Positions 45,418-57,755 of a stretch of 64,000 nt of DNA are shown piece after piece. Every line of letters begins with the position of its first letter. Positions within the stretch are counted from its first letter, which is position 1. The stretch is from Trichobilharzia regenti (taxonomy: Eukaryota > Platyhelminthes > Trematoda > Strigeidida > Schistosomatidae). The translations under genes were made by a program, and so were the position numbers. Under the pieces are notes generated by a model. It had not been told where the DNA came from. It did not search any database and saw only the letters and a list, made by a program, of their open reading frames with translations. Where the stretch lies: NCBI GenBank assembly GCA_944472135.2, contig OX235264.1:97722319-97786318 (forward strand). The letters are read 5' to 3'.

Positions 45418-46265
45418 TAAGATTTTATTTTGATAAATCACACAGTGGTGTTATACAGTAATATTAACTGATGACCACATTTCGAGCACAAACTATTAGT
45501 CATAATCATATCAAGTTACTCACACAACTTTCTTGCTTCATTTATATACATGAGTGAAACTGATTAAACATTTGAGTAAAAATCAATATGAGATAATGTA
45601 CATTCAGAAATAATAATAATACGAGTGTTATTGATCAAATACATACAGACATCTATAAAATACAAAATAATTGAGCAAAGATTATCTTTTTCGATAAACT
45701 CCTCCTCTGGCTCTACAATTATGTATGTGTTTATGTACATACAAATACAGTCAGATAGGAAATAAGACGCGTGTTTTTATAGTCAAAATAAGTAACTTGT
45801 TATAATGTTATAATGTCAATTGAATATATTTTTACATTATTTATTATTCTTCAATTTGACTGGTAATAATATCTTCCATGCATATCTCTGGTATTTGCAT
45901 TGAATCATTTCTGTTGCATGTATTGTGTTGGGTGTAGACTCAATGAACCAGTCAGGATTCGGTAATCAATCTCTCTGTCTCCACCTACCTATACTACTTC
46001 TTAGAATTTTAACCGTCTCCCACCCTATTGTGAGTTTGTGTGTTAATGCATGCAGCACTATAGCTGAAATATTTCTAAATTACTTATCTTATATTGATTT
46101 TTATTCAAATGTTTACTAATCAATTCCACTCATGTATATAAATGAAGCAAAAAGTTGTGTGAATGACTTGATATGATTATGACTAATAGTTTGTGCTCGA
46201 AACGTGGTCATCAGTTAATATTACTGTATAACACCACTGTGTGATTTATCAAAATAAAATCTTAT
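45418..46265 (-). mobile_element. Non-coding miniature of PLE-2 with long inverted arms
   Basis: Arms 45418-45554 and 46128-46265 are nearly perfect inverted copies of about 137 bases. The interior has no RT or endonuclease; part (about 45870-46020) resembles the untranslated region next to the PLE-2 endonuclease at 23830-23990. Orientation is inferred from that match. I could not find a convincing TSD. Confidence 0.75.
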
Positions 46266-47575
46266 CTTTATTGGCTTAATTGACTTATTCGATAACTCTT
46301 TGGCGTTTGAAACGATGGCTCTAGAGTTCGACTCTTAGTGAGAACAACATCACTCACTGCGGATGCATGTACATTCATCTGTCATGTCTCAGATGAATTA
46401 CAGACTCTACTAAGTAGCATCACGAAAAAAAAGGATTCACACTGGACAGGACTAGTGAAGCTCAAACTGCTCAATTGAAAAGGCAATAGAGAATGAAAAT
46501 TAAAATAGAGTACAATTTAATAAGATTTCAAAAGCATTACGTTGATAGACGTATTCATAATCGCTTTATGCACTGTTTTGACGTTCGTAGTGAAGTGTGC
46601 AGTAAAATACTGTAATTTCAGTTTATATTAGCAAACCTTAATGCGGTGAACCAAACTCGTATTACTGTTGATGGTAAGAATAAGAATAACCGGTATTCTG
46701 CATACCACTGACTGCTATTCCTATCGGCTACTTAAAGTTAGGCCTAGTAAAAAGAAGATGGCATGCATTTCTCCATATTAATACCTGTGGACAATTAAGG
46801 GTGCCAATTTATTTGGGAGAATGCAGAGATTTTTAACAGAAGATTTACTAGGAACACCTTGTACTCGGATTAACCTTCATTCAACAGGTACATTGAAATA
46901 TAATAAATTTTCCAGTCATTACAGAGGTGATATGGTAAAAAGGTTAAATATCAGGACAACGAAACGACCATTACTACTAAATGATGAACAGAAGGATAGG
47001 AAGATTTCTGAAGGAAATTAGTTACAGTCACAGTGTCGCCCTGAGAGGCAGTTATGCCATTCATGCGGAATTCCAAAGTGCTGACTTGCCACTGAAGCTA
47101 GGGGTGACAAACTTCTTAATTAACCTACATAGGTCAGAGAACACTACAACAACGAAAACGCCATACACCCGAGTAACAAATCTTATCTAATTCATACATG
47201 TGACCAGAATTTGACCGGATAGTTCCACGAAAATTCATTTGTTTAAAAATAGGATAAAATGCTAGAGATTCTATTACAGTTCACCGCCTTTAAAACTAAT
47301 CTGTCCACAGAGGACAAAATAACTGTCTGGCAACACTGTGGTTTTCAATAGGTATCTAACTAAATTCAGTCTGTGGTCTAACATGAACGTTTTCCTGTGT
47401 GAAGAGATCTCTGACATGAAATTTACGTTATCCTTTAAAGCATTAAATTTCTTAGCGTAAAACGTTGCTTTAAAAACAGTAATATACTTCAGTCACTCAA
47501 ATGATAAACGCGAGCACATTAAGTGGCTCTCACGACGTTAGTGACATCACTAAAGCCACCCATGTAGTCTAAATT
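46266..47575. other. No gene recognised
   Basis: A SINE-like scrap at 46310-46420; the ORFs at 46821-47190 show no motif I know. Confidence 0.35.
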
Positions 47576-47579
47576 AACC

Positions 47580-49250
47580 TAATTCAGGATAATGACAGAA
47601 AGATTCGAATTAAAAGGTAGGAAAGTAACAATAATCCAATGTGAATTCCAAACAAACAATCCCGAACCAGTGAGGAGGAATTCTACAGCAAATAGTAGGA
47701 AAATAATGGACAAGACACCAAATAGTGATATTAACATCTTAACAGGTGATATGAATTCCAAACTGGGAATAGAAGACGCAGGAGAAGAAATCACCATCCA
47801 TCCCCTAAGAGGTTTGTGGTGAGAGGAATGGGGATGACTAACTCCTTCCACACTTCTACGAATTCAATGACTTGAAAACTGGAGGAAAAGAGTACAAGAA
47901 TAGGAATATCCACAAAGAGACATGGTTTTCGTCAGATGGACATAAAATCCAAGACTTTATCTGAATCTCAAGAGAATAGGGTGACAGCGTACTGAACACA
48001 ATGTCAAAAATAAGGAAAAAGCGACTATTTAGTCCAAAGAGCTTTCAAGTTGAAAGCCCCTAAAGAGGTTGGAGATGGAACAGAACCCATGTCAAGCACT
48101 CAGAAAACTAAGGAAGGAACTAAAAGGGATACTTCCACCATAGCTAGTACATCACAGTTGGAGACACTACGTCAAATATCTTCACTGACTTCATCGACTT
48201 TAAAAGAGATTTCAACGGCACTGACCGCGAAGTAATCTGGAAACTGCTTCAAGACCACGTTGTTGAGTGCCACCAACCTTTATCAAAGTCATTCAACAGC
48301 TATATGACAACGACACATGTCTGGTGATTCACGGCGGGAAAGTCGGCGAAGCCTTTGAAGTGAAGACAAGAGTTAGATAAGGCTACATTCGATCACCTTT
48401 GGTATTCCGGAACGCCACTGACTGGATAATACTGCAGACTGTCGAGACCAAGAAAAGAAGAATGTATCGAACCAACGAGAAGACAATGAATGATCTGGGG
48501 CATTGAGGGCAGTTTATATCCATTGTCACACAAACATCAATATCTTCATGCAGGAGAAGAAGAAGTGAAGACAATAATTGGAGTGAACATAAGGAAGATA
48601 GAGGCAATCAAGATACCTAACCAACAACACCAACAACAAACACCAATCACTATCAACAGAAGACATTGGAAGGAAGTCACTGCTTTCACCTATCTAGGCA
48701 GCGTCATTCCAACCACATGCTGTGTGCACGGAAACGGGTCAGGGTGTCAGATTCAGGGTTGGAAAGGCAGGACAAGCCTTCATTACTCTAAATTCGGTGT
48801 GGATATCTGTTGCACTCAGCATAAAGAATAAGATTCTGATTTTCAAAGCTACTGTCAACTCCCTTCTTTCATATAGATCAGAGACTTTGAACGTCGTCAA
48901 ATGCGTTTCTAACAAGCTGCAGATGTTATCAGCGGCTGCCATTACTGCACAAAATAATATCAGATAGCTATGGAAGAGGGATTTATCACAACAGACTCTG
49001 AAGTACAGTAAGCCAGCTAAGAACCTCTTTTCCATCAAATATACTGGAAATACCGCTAAGTGATATCATATGCTAGGGAATTGAGTGCAATTTGAAAAGC
49101 AAACAAGGAATTGAGCTTGGATCCAAGGATGACACAGTGGAGATTGTGTGAGAAGGGAGTCAGCTGAAAACGACTTCAGAGGACAGAGTAAAATGGAGGT
49201 GTGGTCTGAATTCCTACGTTCAACCCGGAATCTAAGTCAAAGATAATAAA
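47580..49250 (+). mobile_element. RTE relic, long but heavily decayed
   Basis: Plus strand: RFELKGRKVTIIQCEFQTN and DINILTGDMNSKLGIEDAGEE (endonuclease, parallel to GRKVTVIQCYAPTN and DIKILMGDLNAKLV at 57.0 kb), then FIDFKRDFNGTDREVIWKLL, a palm scrap, KEVTAFTYLGSVIPTT and AFITLNSVWISVALSIKNKI, ending near 49240 with a decayed 3' block. It spans much of the element with internal losses, no usable frame. Confidence 0.75.
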
Positions 49251-51175
49251 ATTGATCTGTAAATTAGTAAACTCCTTATTGCCTAATTTAGAGCCCGATA
49301 TCGGTTCATTTATTTAGCTTGTACATGAGAAGTTATATTGAATTATGAATGCTTTTTGAATTCTGCTGGTAATGTCACTGAATATGTAACCATATTAGTA
49401 AACTTTGTTTTCTTCCCTGGAATCAAAAGGGTAAGTGCTGAAATGTCAATGAACAGGAAGAAGTTCTATGAGCTGAACCATTTGATGTTCGGTTTGCGAA
49501 AAAAGATTATTGATTTATTTAAGGACACAGTGTATTTAGATGTTTGTCTAAGTAGTTAACTTCTCTAAAGGTTACTAAAACCGTCAGTTATGAACGTTAA
49601 AATAGCTTGTGCTACTATTTATGCGGTAACTGATTGACAATTTACCAATACAAATTCACTGACACAACCCTTCATCATATCTTATATATATAGAGAAAAA
49701 ACACTGACTTGGGCAGTGTCACTTCTTCGTCTTGTTCCCATGCAGTCACCTGACAATACTTTGTTGATCACTGTGCTTTTTTCTCCTGTCATAGTTGGTT
49801 TTCAACAAGAACTTCCGATTGTTAATCATCCAGTCTCATTCCAGTTGTTTCTTGATGTAAATTTTCATTGGTAAGATTTCCTGGAGCTGTTTGCTTTCAT
49901 CATATAAACCTTCGGACTTCTTGGTGTATTTAAATTTCTTAATCGAAGCACTTCTTTAACGTTTACTTTACGTGTCACTCGTCAGTGTTACTTCCCAATA
50001 ACTAAAAGCTCAACAGTTAAAAAATCACGAACACATTAGGATTCATCACTTGTACGAGTTCCGCATCGTCTCACTTACTTCAGGTTTGTGTGTAAATTCT
50101 GGGAGTAGTTTATGTAAGATATTGCGAATTTTTCGTCGGAACATATTTGAGAAAATGTGAAAGTCCGTTTTGATTTGAGAGATTGAATGCTGAATGTAGT
50201 ACTCCTTGCATCATCTGTTCTCCCCCTTCTTTTAAGTGCGCTGTTATAAAAGTCCTGTATGATCACCTGTCTAAGGATGATTATGGTAGAGTATATTGTC
50301 TTGATAAAAGTGCTGAAAAACCCTTGACATGGCTTCTATGATGCAGTTGCTTTTGTTTCAGAAGCACTTTGTAAATGCACCAGTAATCACCAGTGTTTAT
50401 CTTCTTTGGAATCGGCTGGTAATATCATTATGAACCTTGGACTATGTGTCTTGTGGAATAAACTATGCCTGCAGTCCCTTACTTACTGGTAACTTTACAA
50501 CTTCTGTACACACACACCTTGTTTTTCGACTGCCGGTCTAAATTTAGCCAATCAAAGACGTTTCAAGCAACCATCCTCATTCAAACCAGAGCCTAGTTTA
50601 GTGATTGCAGCTGACAAAAAACTACACTCTTCAGTAATCAGCAAAAACCTTATCATCGCCCAACATCAAGCAGTTATCAGGCATTCAGAGGAAAATCCAT
50701 CTTTGGTAAAACTATCTAACTTCTGAATAGACGATATGCGTTGACGAAGCGAAGCGAAGAAATATACTGAGTTTCCATACACCTAGTTGCGTTGAACAGA
50801 AAAAAAGGAACGAAGGCATTTGCTAACTGAAATCGGCGCATCTTATTTCACGGATTTTCACCTTTTAACAGCCTAAAATAATGATGTGATTTGTTATAAA
50901 TGTAATTATGTAAAATACTTCGAATTCTTTCAACCCAAAAGGCATTTAATAATTTTTAGCAAAGTAGTAGAAAAGCAGGTGTAAGTACGACATAGTCAAT
51001 AATGGGACAGGGAGAAGTTCATTTAAATGATGAAAAAGTAGATAGTTAAAAGAATGGATAGTCAGTGGAAAACTACAATGAAAAAAAAATTAAATTAGCA
51101 TCTAAATACCTGATTAAAATCAGCCACTAAAAATAAAGATCACGAGAAGATTGTGAGGTAATTATTCAAAAATGA
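49251..51175. other. No gene recognised
   Basis: Longest stretch without an assigned repeat. The plus strand near 50585-50720 reads SLVIAADKKLHSSVISKNLI, weakly like the N-terminal ADKG block of PLE proteins, but too little to call. Confidence 0.35.
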
Positions 51176-51179
51176 AAGA

Positions 51180-51405
51180 CAGATCTAGATTGTATGGAGG
51201 ATTTCACCGTGAGCTGACATCAGTTAGAGAACCACTGGAAAACCTGGGAGTATTGGACAGCTGTTTCGTCCTAGTTTGGGACTCTTCAGCAGTACGCACC
51301 CACCGGGGTTCGAAACTCGGTACTCCCAGGTTTTCCAGTGGTTCTTTAACTGATGTCAGCTCATGGTGAAATCCTCCATACAATCAAACAAAAATCCCTA
51401 CAGGT
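51180..51405. repeat. SINE-H copies 8, inverted pair
   Basis: 51180-51320 is SINE-H on the minus strand with B-box remnant 'ggttcgaa' near 51306; 51321-51405 is the 3' part on the plus strand ('tactcccaggttttccagtg' to 'aaatccctacag'). The left copy contains the best hammerhead of the family. Confidence 0.75.
51250..51295 (-). ncRNA. Hammerhead ribozyme motif of SINE-H
   Basis: On the minus strand: GUACUG (helix I), CUGAAGA, helix II GUCC-loop-GGAC, GAAA, palindromic CAGCUG (helix III), UC with cleavage expected between 51256 and 51255, then CAAUAC pairing with GUACUG with one mismatch. All core positions are consensus. The design matches the Sm-alpha hammerhead but with different helix sequences. 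Confidence 0.75.
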
Positions 51406-51940
51406 CTAGATGTCGATAAAATGCGAGGTTATCCACTCTATTATCCTTTTTAGAGAGGTTGTAAATAAATCCTTTGATAGCAACAGCTTCTATGAAATTA
51501 AGTGGTTAAGATTTTCTCAGTATGTTGACAACCTTGAAGGTCTCAGATGCCTACACGTTGCACTTGCAAATAATTCTTCATTTTTTATCCTGAGATTGTT
51601 AAATTTTGGTTCAGAAAACCTAATGGATGCTTTTCTATCAATTCTGCCTATATTCCCACTAACGCAAGTTCATGTAAATTGATAAATTCAGTTGTAGACG
51701 ACATGAGCCAAATACTTATCTACTTTGCACTGAATTAGTGACTACATCATAATATAAACAGGACCTAATGTGTAGGCTGGAAACCTTATTTTTGATGAAC
51801 CATTAATCCCTTTCGCAATTCTTATTGTCAATTCTTTCCTGTTCTCTCAGTACGTAAAACCAGCTTCTTTCCAAATGTCAGAGACTTCAATTTGGATGTT
51901 TATTTTCTCTTGTATTTTACTATGAACAACCTAGAATGTC
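51406..51940 (-). other. Possible left half of an old PLE
   Basis: Would join to 54301-54720 if the PLE-4 insertion is removed. No clear motif on this side. Confidence 0.3.
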
Positions 51941-54300
51941 TATTCTTCATAATATCACTTCAGGTGCTTACAATTATAAAATATAATATCTGTGGTCGTT
52001 ACAATAAAGACCAGTTATGCGGCAGCGGATACATTTTTAATGTAGAATAACAGATTAGTTATGGGGTGTCAAAATAAATAGTCGTATTTGTGTGACAAAC
52101 GTCACTCTAGGCTGAAATCGATTACAAAATATTGTAAAACGGGAGACAATGGTGGTGATTAATCATAATAGATTTGTAGAGTGTGGGGTAGGAAAACAAT
52201 TGACAAGTCAGTTCAAGGTTATAAAAGGTGTCAGATGAGTGAGTGACTAGTACAAAGTAGTCTGTGTTAAACAGGAGATAGCAAGACTGCAACGAGAGGT
52301 TCATAATGAAATAACAAATGTGTGAAATGAAACAAGTGGAGGCATATATTGAGAAAAGAGATAATATCACTAATAATAAGTCCGGATAGTATAAATGAAA
52401 AATTCGTTAATATCGAGGGAATGTTTGCAAGAGGGGCATGAATTATGACGAATAATAATAACCAACACTTGAATAATGATAATATTTGTAATAATAAGGA
52501 AAGGAAAAGAAAAAACCAAGAGGGTTAGAAGGAAGGAGAACTCTTGGTGAGAAGAAGAATCATCAATCCAAGTTTGGCCACAGTAGGAACAGCGTCTGGA
52601 CGTGTTCCTTTTGGATACGAAGTTCCGGTTTAGTCGATCTTATTGCAACAGCTTTAGCTATGTGTAGGAGACGTAATCGAGCTGTACGTGATAATGACTT
52701 CAGAATTCGGTATGTAACCCTGAAAGCTGTGTTGACATCGATACGATGTTCAGTATCGACCAAGTGTGACAGGATCGAGCTTTTATGCACTTAATTTCCT
52801 CCCTGCTGAACCAAGCTGGTAAATGTTCTCGAACGCGTAGACGAACCTGCCTAATCATGCGCCCTATATAACTTGAACCACAGAAATAGTTGAAATGGTA
52901 TATGCATGAAGAAGAGCTAAGGTTAGGTAAGACATCTTTGAGTTGCTAGGTGAACATTCGACGGCGACTGAAGGATAGACACAGACGTGCAGAGTAGAAA
53001 GTTTTCTTGATCGCCCTGGTTAAACGTTTCGATAGGATCTCCAAAGGAGTATCTCCTTAAATTGGAGACGTAAAAACAGAGGAATTTTTTCCACCGTTGC
53101 CAGTTCATGTCTACGGCTATTGTAACCTATGTTGACTATAATGAACTTCTCTGGATATCCGTCCTCGCTTAGAATGTCTCGGATGACCTGAATTTCTTTC
53201 TTTACGCAGTCTTCAGAACAAGTGGACCTCTCTCTAAATGCTAAGCACCTGATTAGATTACGATTGTATTTCATCGGTACGAAGCTAAGGAAGTGTGTAT
53301 ACTGAGCTTTGGTCTCTAGCTTTATAAATATGGTTCTTTTGATTAAACCATCCTCTCTTCTCGTTAGTAGAACGTCGAGGAAGTGTAGAGAGTCGTTGTA
53401 TTCTCCGTCGTAGGTGAAATGGACCGCTGGGTGGGCATTAATAAAGTTGTTCAAAATCAAATCACTACTTAACCCATCATCATACACCACAAAATTGTCA
53501 TCCATGTTACAACATTACATTTCCATTTTCATTATTTCCTCTTTCAGCAGACTATTTTCTAGTTTTACTAGAAATATATTCTCGAAAATAGGTCCCACTT
53601 GGGAGGCATCCCATGGCTACTCCATCAACCTGTCTGTATATTTCATTATTAAACAGGAACTAAACATTCGTTGTACATTTAACAAGTAGTTGTTTCAGAT
53701 TACTGATAGGAATATCAGTGCGCAGTTTAATTTCTATAATCTGTTCGCAGAAATAATCGATGGTTTCCACTAGAGGCACATTAGTGAATAGAGATGAAGC
53801 ATCAAGTGATACCATGTATTTGCCAGTTGCGTTCAAGTTTTTTATCTAATCGTCATTTCATTATGAACCTCTCATTGTAGTCTTACTATCTCCTGTTTAA
53901 CACAGACTACTTTGTACTAGTCACTCACTCATCTGACACCTTTTATAACCTTGAACTGACTTGTCAATTGTTTTCCTACCCCACACTCTACAAATCTATT
54001 ATGATTAATCACCACCATTGTCTCCCGTTTTACAATATTTTGTAATCGATTTCAGCCTAGAGTGACGTTTGTCACACAAATACGACTATTTATTTTGACA
54101 CCCCATAACTAATCTGTTATTCTACATTAAAAATGTATCCGCTGCCACATAACTGGTCTTTATTGTAACGACCACAGATATTATATTTTATAATTGTAAG
54201 CACCTGAAGAGAAATTATTGGAAAGAATATTCGACGTTCAGATTGACTTTTACTTCATAATATGGGAATATTTCACACTATCAATTCTTATTCTTCATAA
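51941..54300 (-). mobile_element. PLE-4 with long inverted terminal repeats and 12-bp TSD
   Basis: Direct repeat 'tattcttcataa' at 51941-51952 and 54289-54300. Arms about 51957-52315 and 53855-54216, roughly 350 bases each; about 70 bases lie beyond the arm on the right, the 5' side. The minus strand encodes, in several frames: the RT palm end (VYDDGLSSDLILNNFINAHP, SLHFLDVLLTRREDGLIKRT, 53020-53505), the connection KKEIQVIRDILSEDGYPEKF, and the endonuclease C-terminus SSILSHLVDTEHRIDVNTAF (52563-52790). The catalytic YVDD box reads as 'DDNFVVYDD' context and the frame is broken, so it is inactive. Confidence 0.88.
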
Positions 54301-54720
54301 GTTTCTTTCAAGCTGTCATGAACTCTTCATTGATCTCATGACCTGAACATAGCGCCATTGCTCTGCTGATAACATTTTTGATCAGGCTCTGTTGGTGATC
54401 AGTTGGGCGAAATTTGTGCTGATTGAATTGCCAAACAGTCCATGTTTCTTTTCTATGGATAGTTTTTTCTTTAATTGTCCTTCCATTACTTCATCTTATA
54501 CTAAGATTCGAAAAGTTGGACCGTACGCAGACTTTATAATCCACGGAAGACTTAATTTGAGGACTAATGCCATTTAGTTTTAAGAAATTATGGATGTATT
54601 GTCCATATTATTGTAAATAACAAATACGTCGTTAGTACACCTAAGGAAGTCTGTGGTATTTACCTACGACTTTCCTTACATTTGTTCTTGTAGCATAGTG
54701 GGAGAAAAAGACTGCAACAC
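54301..54720 (-). mobile_element. Old PLE relic interrupted by PLE-4
   Basis: The minus strand reads, across frames, FLRCTNDVFVIYNNMDNT (the YVDD region, decayed) and TWTVWQFNQHKFRPTDHQQS, LIKNVISRAMALCS, parallel to SSWTGQYMHFKSFVP and RTLFNRARKICS in PLE-1. Confidence 0.55.
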
Positions 54721-54854
54721 GTAGATAAAATGAATGTTTTGTGCACTGGAGTTTTCTTAACTTGGATATCGTTTCATTTACTATCTGCAGACTAGTGGTC
54801 TACCACAAGCTATTAAACACAATTTAGGAACTAAACAGAAGTCCACGTCCGTTC

Positions 54855-57400
54855 CTCCTGTAGTTGAGACAATGCTCAATGCTAGATAAGTAAGTGGATG
54901 AAGTAACCTCTTTCAAATCCCTCCCGTTGATGGTGATTGATGCTGGATGTTGTTGTTGTTGGTTGGCTGGTCATTTTCATCACCTCCGTCTTGTCTATGT
55001 TTACTGGAGTCCTGTCTTCGCCGGCTGCTTCTTCGACGAGTTTGTCGGTCGGTTTTCGCTTGTAAGTCTTCGATTCTGTGTGACATCAAACATAAATCAT
55101 CCACGTGGGAAATCCAGGTCTTCTAGGTTCTTCACTTCGGTCCAGGATATCCCTGTCTTCTCGTTTCCCACTCATTGTCTGACGCATAATCCAGTCTACC
55201 AAAATTAGGAATATCATTGGTGATAATAAGCAAGCACTCTTGTCAGACTCCTGTGTTTACTCCAAACTCCTCGCTGAGTTTTCCGTTGTGGATGACTTGA
55301 CATGTGCTGCCATTGTCGTACAGCTGTTGAATAAGGTTGATGAATATTTGGGGTACGCCGTAGTACTCGAGTAGTTTCCAAATTACTTCACGATCAACGC
55401 TGTCGAAGAGCTTCTCAAAGTCAATAAAGTTGCGGTAGAGGTTTGATTGCCATTCCATGCTTTGTTCTGTGATGATGATGCGTAGAGTTGCAGTTTGGTC
55501 AGAACATGATTTGCCTGACTTTCCTGAATCCAGCTTGGTTCTGGTTGGAGTTCTGTATCCAGTGCGTCCTTTATTCTCTGCAGGATGATGCAACTCAGGG
55601 TTTCACTTGGCGTCGACAGGAGCATGACTCCTCGCCAGTTCTTGCAGAGTGAGGAGTAAGTCTCCCTTCTTCCGTAGTTTCACGAGGTATGCTTTCCTAC
55701 AGTCAGTAGGCACCTTTCCCTCCTTCCAGACCTTTTGCAATAATGGAGTCAGCATATCTGCTGTCATCTCTGGGTCCGCTTTCAGTGCTTCAGGGGGTAT
55801 TCCATCTGGTCCGGCTGCTTTTCCAGCTTTCAGAAGTTTGATTGCGTTCAAGACTTCAGCTCTCGTTGGAGGATTGGTGTCAACTTGCAGTTGTGTGCGC
55901 GCTGTTGTTGGTATTTCTGGACGGGTTGCAGGTGATGGTCGGTTCAAGAGTCTTTTGAAGTGATCCGTTCATTGTTTAATCTGTTTTCCTTCATTGGTAA
56001 TGGGCTTCCCTCGGCTGTCTTTTATAGGTTTCGCTTGTGTTGGTCTCTTCCCGGATAGAGATTTGGTTATCTGATATAGTGTCCTCAGGTCCCTTTTGTC
56101 TGCTGCCTTTTCAGCTTCAGTGGCCAGATTGTCGTAGAGTCGTATTTTGTCTTTCCTAGCACTCTTCTTCAGTTCTTTGTCCAATGCTTTGTAAGTTGAG
56201 CTCATCGTCTCCTTCTCCTGTCCGTCCTTGCATTGAATCATTTTCCCCTTCACCATTCTCCTCTCTTCTATCAATTTCCAAGTGTCCGTTGAGAGCCATT
56301 CCTTGTCTTGTCTCTTCTTTCTTCCTAGAACCGTTGAACACGTTTCGTTGAGAATCGCCTTCAGAGACTTCCAATGTTCTTCCACGCATGATTCTTCAGT
56401 GATGTCTCGTAGTGTTTCCTGCTTTGCTCTGACAGTTGCAGTGAAGGTGTCTTTTGTGGTTGTGTCCTTCAGTAATTGAGTTTTGAACCTGCATTGTGGT
56501 CTATCCCCAGCTATCCTCGAGGCTTTTAGCTTCACCTTGAAAGTCCCTTCTACTAGATAGTGGTCTGAACCCACATGTGCTCCTCTCCTTGACCTTGTGT
56601 CCAGTAGGCTCCGTCTGCACTTTCTTGAAAATGAGATGAAGTCTATTTGATTCTTGGTGTTTCCATTTGGTGAAATCCATGTCGTCTTGTGTATATCCTT
56701 GTGTTTGAACACACTGCCACCAATCAACAAATCATTGAAGACACAGAAGTCTGAGAAGAGTTCACCATTGTCGTTCATTTCACCGAGGGCCTCACGACCC
56801 ATGGTGAGTTCTCTTCCTGTGTTGTCTCCTACCAGCTTCGCATTCAAATCACCCATCAGGATTTTGATATCGCCATTTGGGACGTTGTCCATCATTGTTT
56901 GTAGTTGTCTGTAGAACGCCTCCTTCTTCCCTTGTTCTGAGACGTTTGTAGGCGCATAGCATTGAATGACTGTAACTTTCCTTCCTTTTGAGTTGAAACT
57001 GGCTGTCATTATCCTGGAGGAGATTAGTTCCCACTGCATAAGAGCTTTGGCTGCTGTTGGTGACATCATGATGGTCACTCCTTCGGTGTGTTCGTGGTTG
57101 TCCTGTGGGTGGCCGGAATAGATTACTGTCTCTCCAGCTGGTAGTTGGCACCTTCCAGTTCCGTTCCATCTGCTTTCGCAGATTCACAACACTTCTATTC
57201 TGTACCTTCTCATTTCATTGGCTATCTGGACAGCCTTTCCAGTTTCGTACATTGTACGAACATTCCGTGTACCCATCCTTACTTTTGCTTTCATCGAAAG
57301 AAGTCACATCGGCTGACTGGCTTCCTGAAGGCTTTCACCAGCCTGCGTCATTTCACTTCCCCGATTCCGGCGAAAAATAAGGCTATTGTTTGTATTTTTA
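54855..57400 (-). mobile_element. RTE-B (SR2-like), copy with full endonuclease
   Basis: From the right: endonuclease start GTRNVRTMYETGKAVQ and ESRWNGTGRCQLP (about 57130-57290, one in-frame stop), then the ORF 55969-57078 with GRKVTVIQCYAPTNVSEQ, ILMGDLNAKLV, NDLLIGGSVFKHKDIH, SDHYLVEGTFKVKLKA. RT follows in other frames: AAGPDGIPPEALKADPEM (55603-55947), NFIDFEKLFDSVDREVIWKL and VIHNGKLSEEFGVNTGV (55243-55593), then thumb pieces to 54860. The C-terminal third and 3' tail are missing, so the left end is a deletion. Several frameshifts. Confidence 0.85.
55969..57078 (-). pseudogene. RTE-B endonuclease and linker ORF fragment
   Basis: 369 codons of the APE-like endonuclease and the basic linker (SARKDKIRLYDNLATEAEKA). 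The catalytic-site motifs GDLNAK and SDHYLV are present; the N-terminal ESRW is upstream across a stop. The linker runs to GKPITNEGKQIKQ, where the frame is lost before the RT. Confidence 0.8.
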
Positions 57401-57439
57401 GAATTTTTAATATATTGGTGCATTGAAGTTTCTGTTGTG

Positions 57440-57560
57440 ATTTGGTTGTTTTACAGGGGTGGAGTTGCTAGCACCACGCCCCAACCCTTCCTCTTTATCT
57501 GGGCTTTGGACGGGCTAAAAAACTAGCAATCTAGTAGCCTAGCAAGCCAGTAATCTGGCG
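57440..57560. repeat. Short dispersed repeat
   Basis: 'ggggtggagttgctagcacc' and a 'ctagcaatctagtagcctag' run; related to 3110-3180. Confidence 0.35.
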
Positions 57561-57564
57561 AGTG

Positions 57565-57755
57565 TATTACTTTTATTCTTTTAAGTTGTGAGTGGAACAT
57601 AGGGCTTCACTACGACATCTACGTTTCATCTTATTCTTTGCTGTCCTTTTTAGCTGGTTTCACTATCGCCTATAAGCTTTCATCTCTTCCTCAAATAATT
57701 TCCCCATATGTCACTGTCAGACCAACAGACAGTTCATCTTTTCCTACTTTTGAGT
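57565..57755 (-). mobile_element. RTE 3'-end fragment
   Basis: Minus strand carries the 'gaagccctatgttcc' block at 57596-57610 and a decayed C-terminus. It abuts the NLR-C 3' tail at about 57755. Confidence 0.6.

Noticed and set aside
46821..47190. Host exon
   Set aside because: Overlapping short ORFs in two frames, no motif and no trusted splice sites.
50520..50720. PLE N-terminal domain fragment
   Set aside because: Only a weak ADK-like resemblance in a short frame.
54216..54262. Hammerhead in the PLE-4 arm (CTGAAGA...GGAAAG)
   Set aside because: Helix II does not close before GAAA and helix I does not pair; core not convincing.
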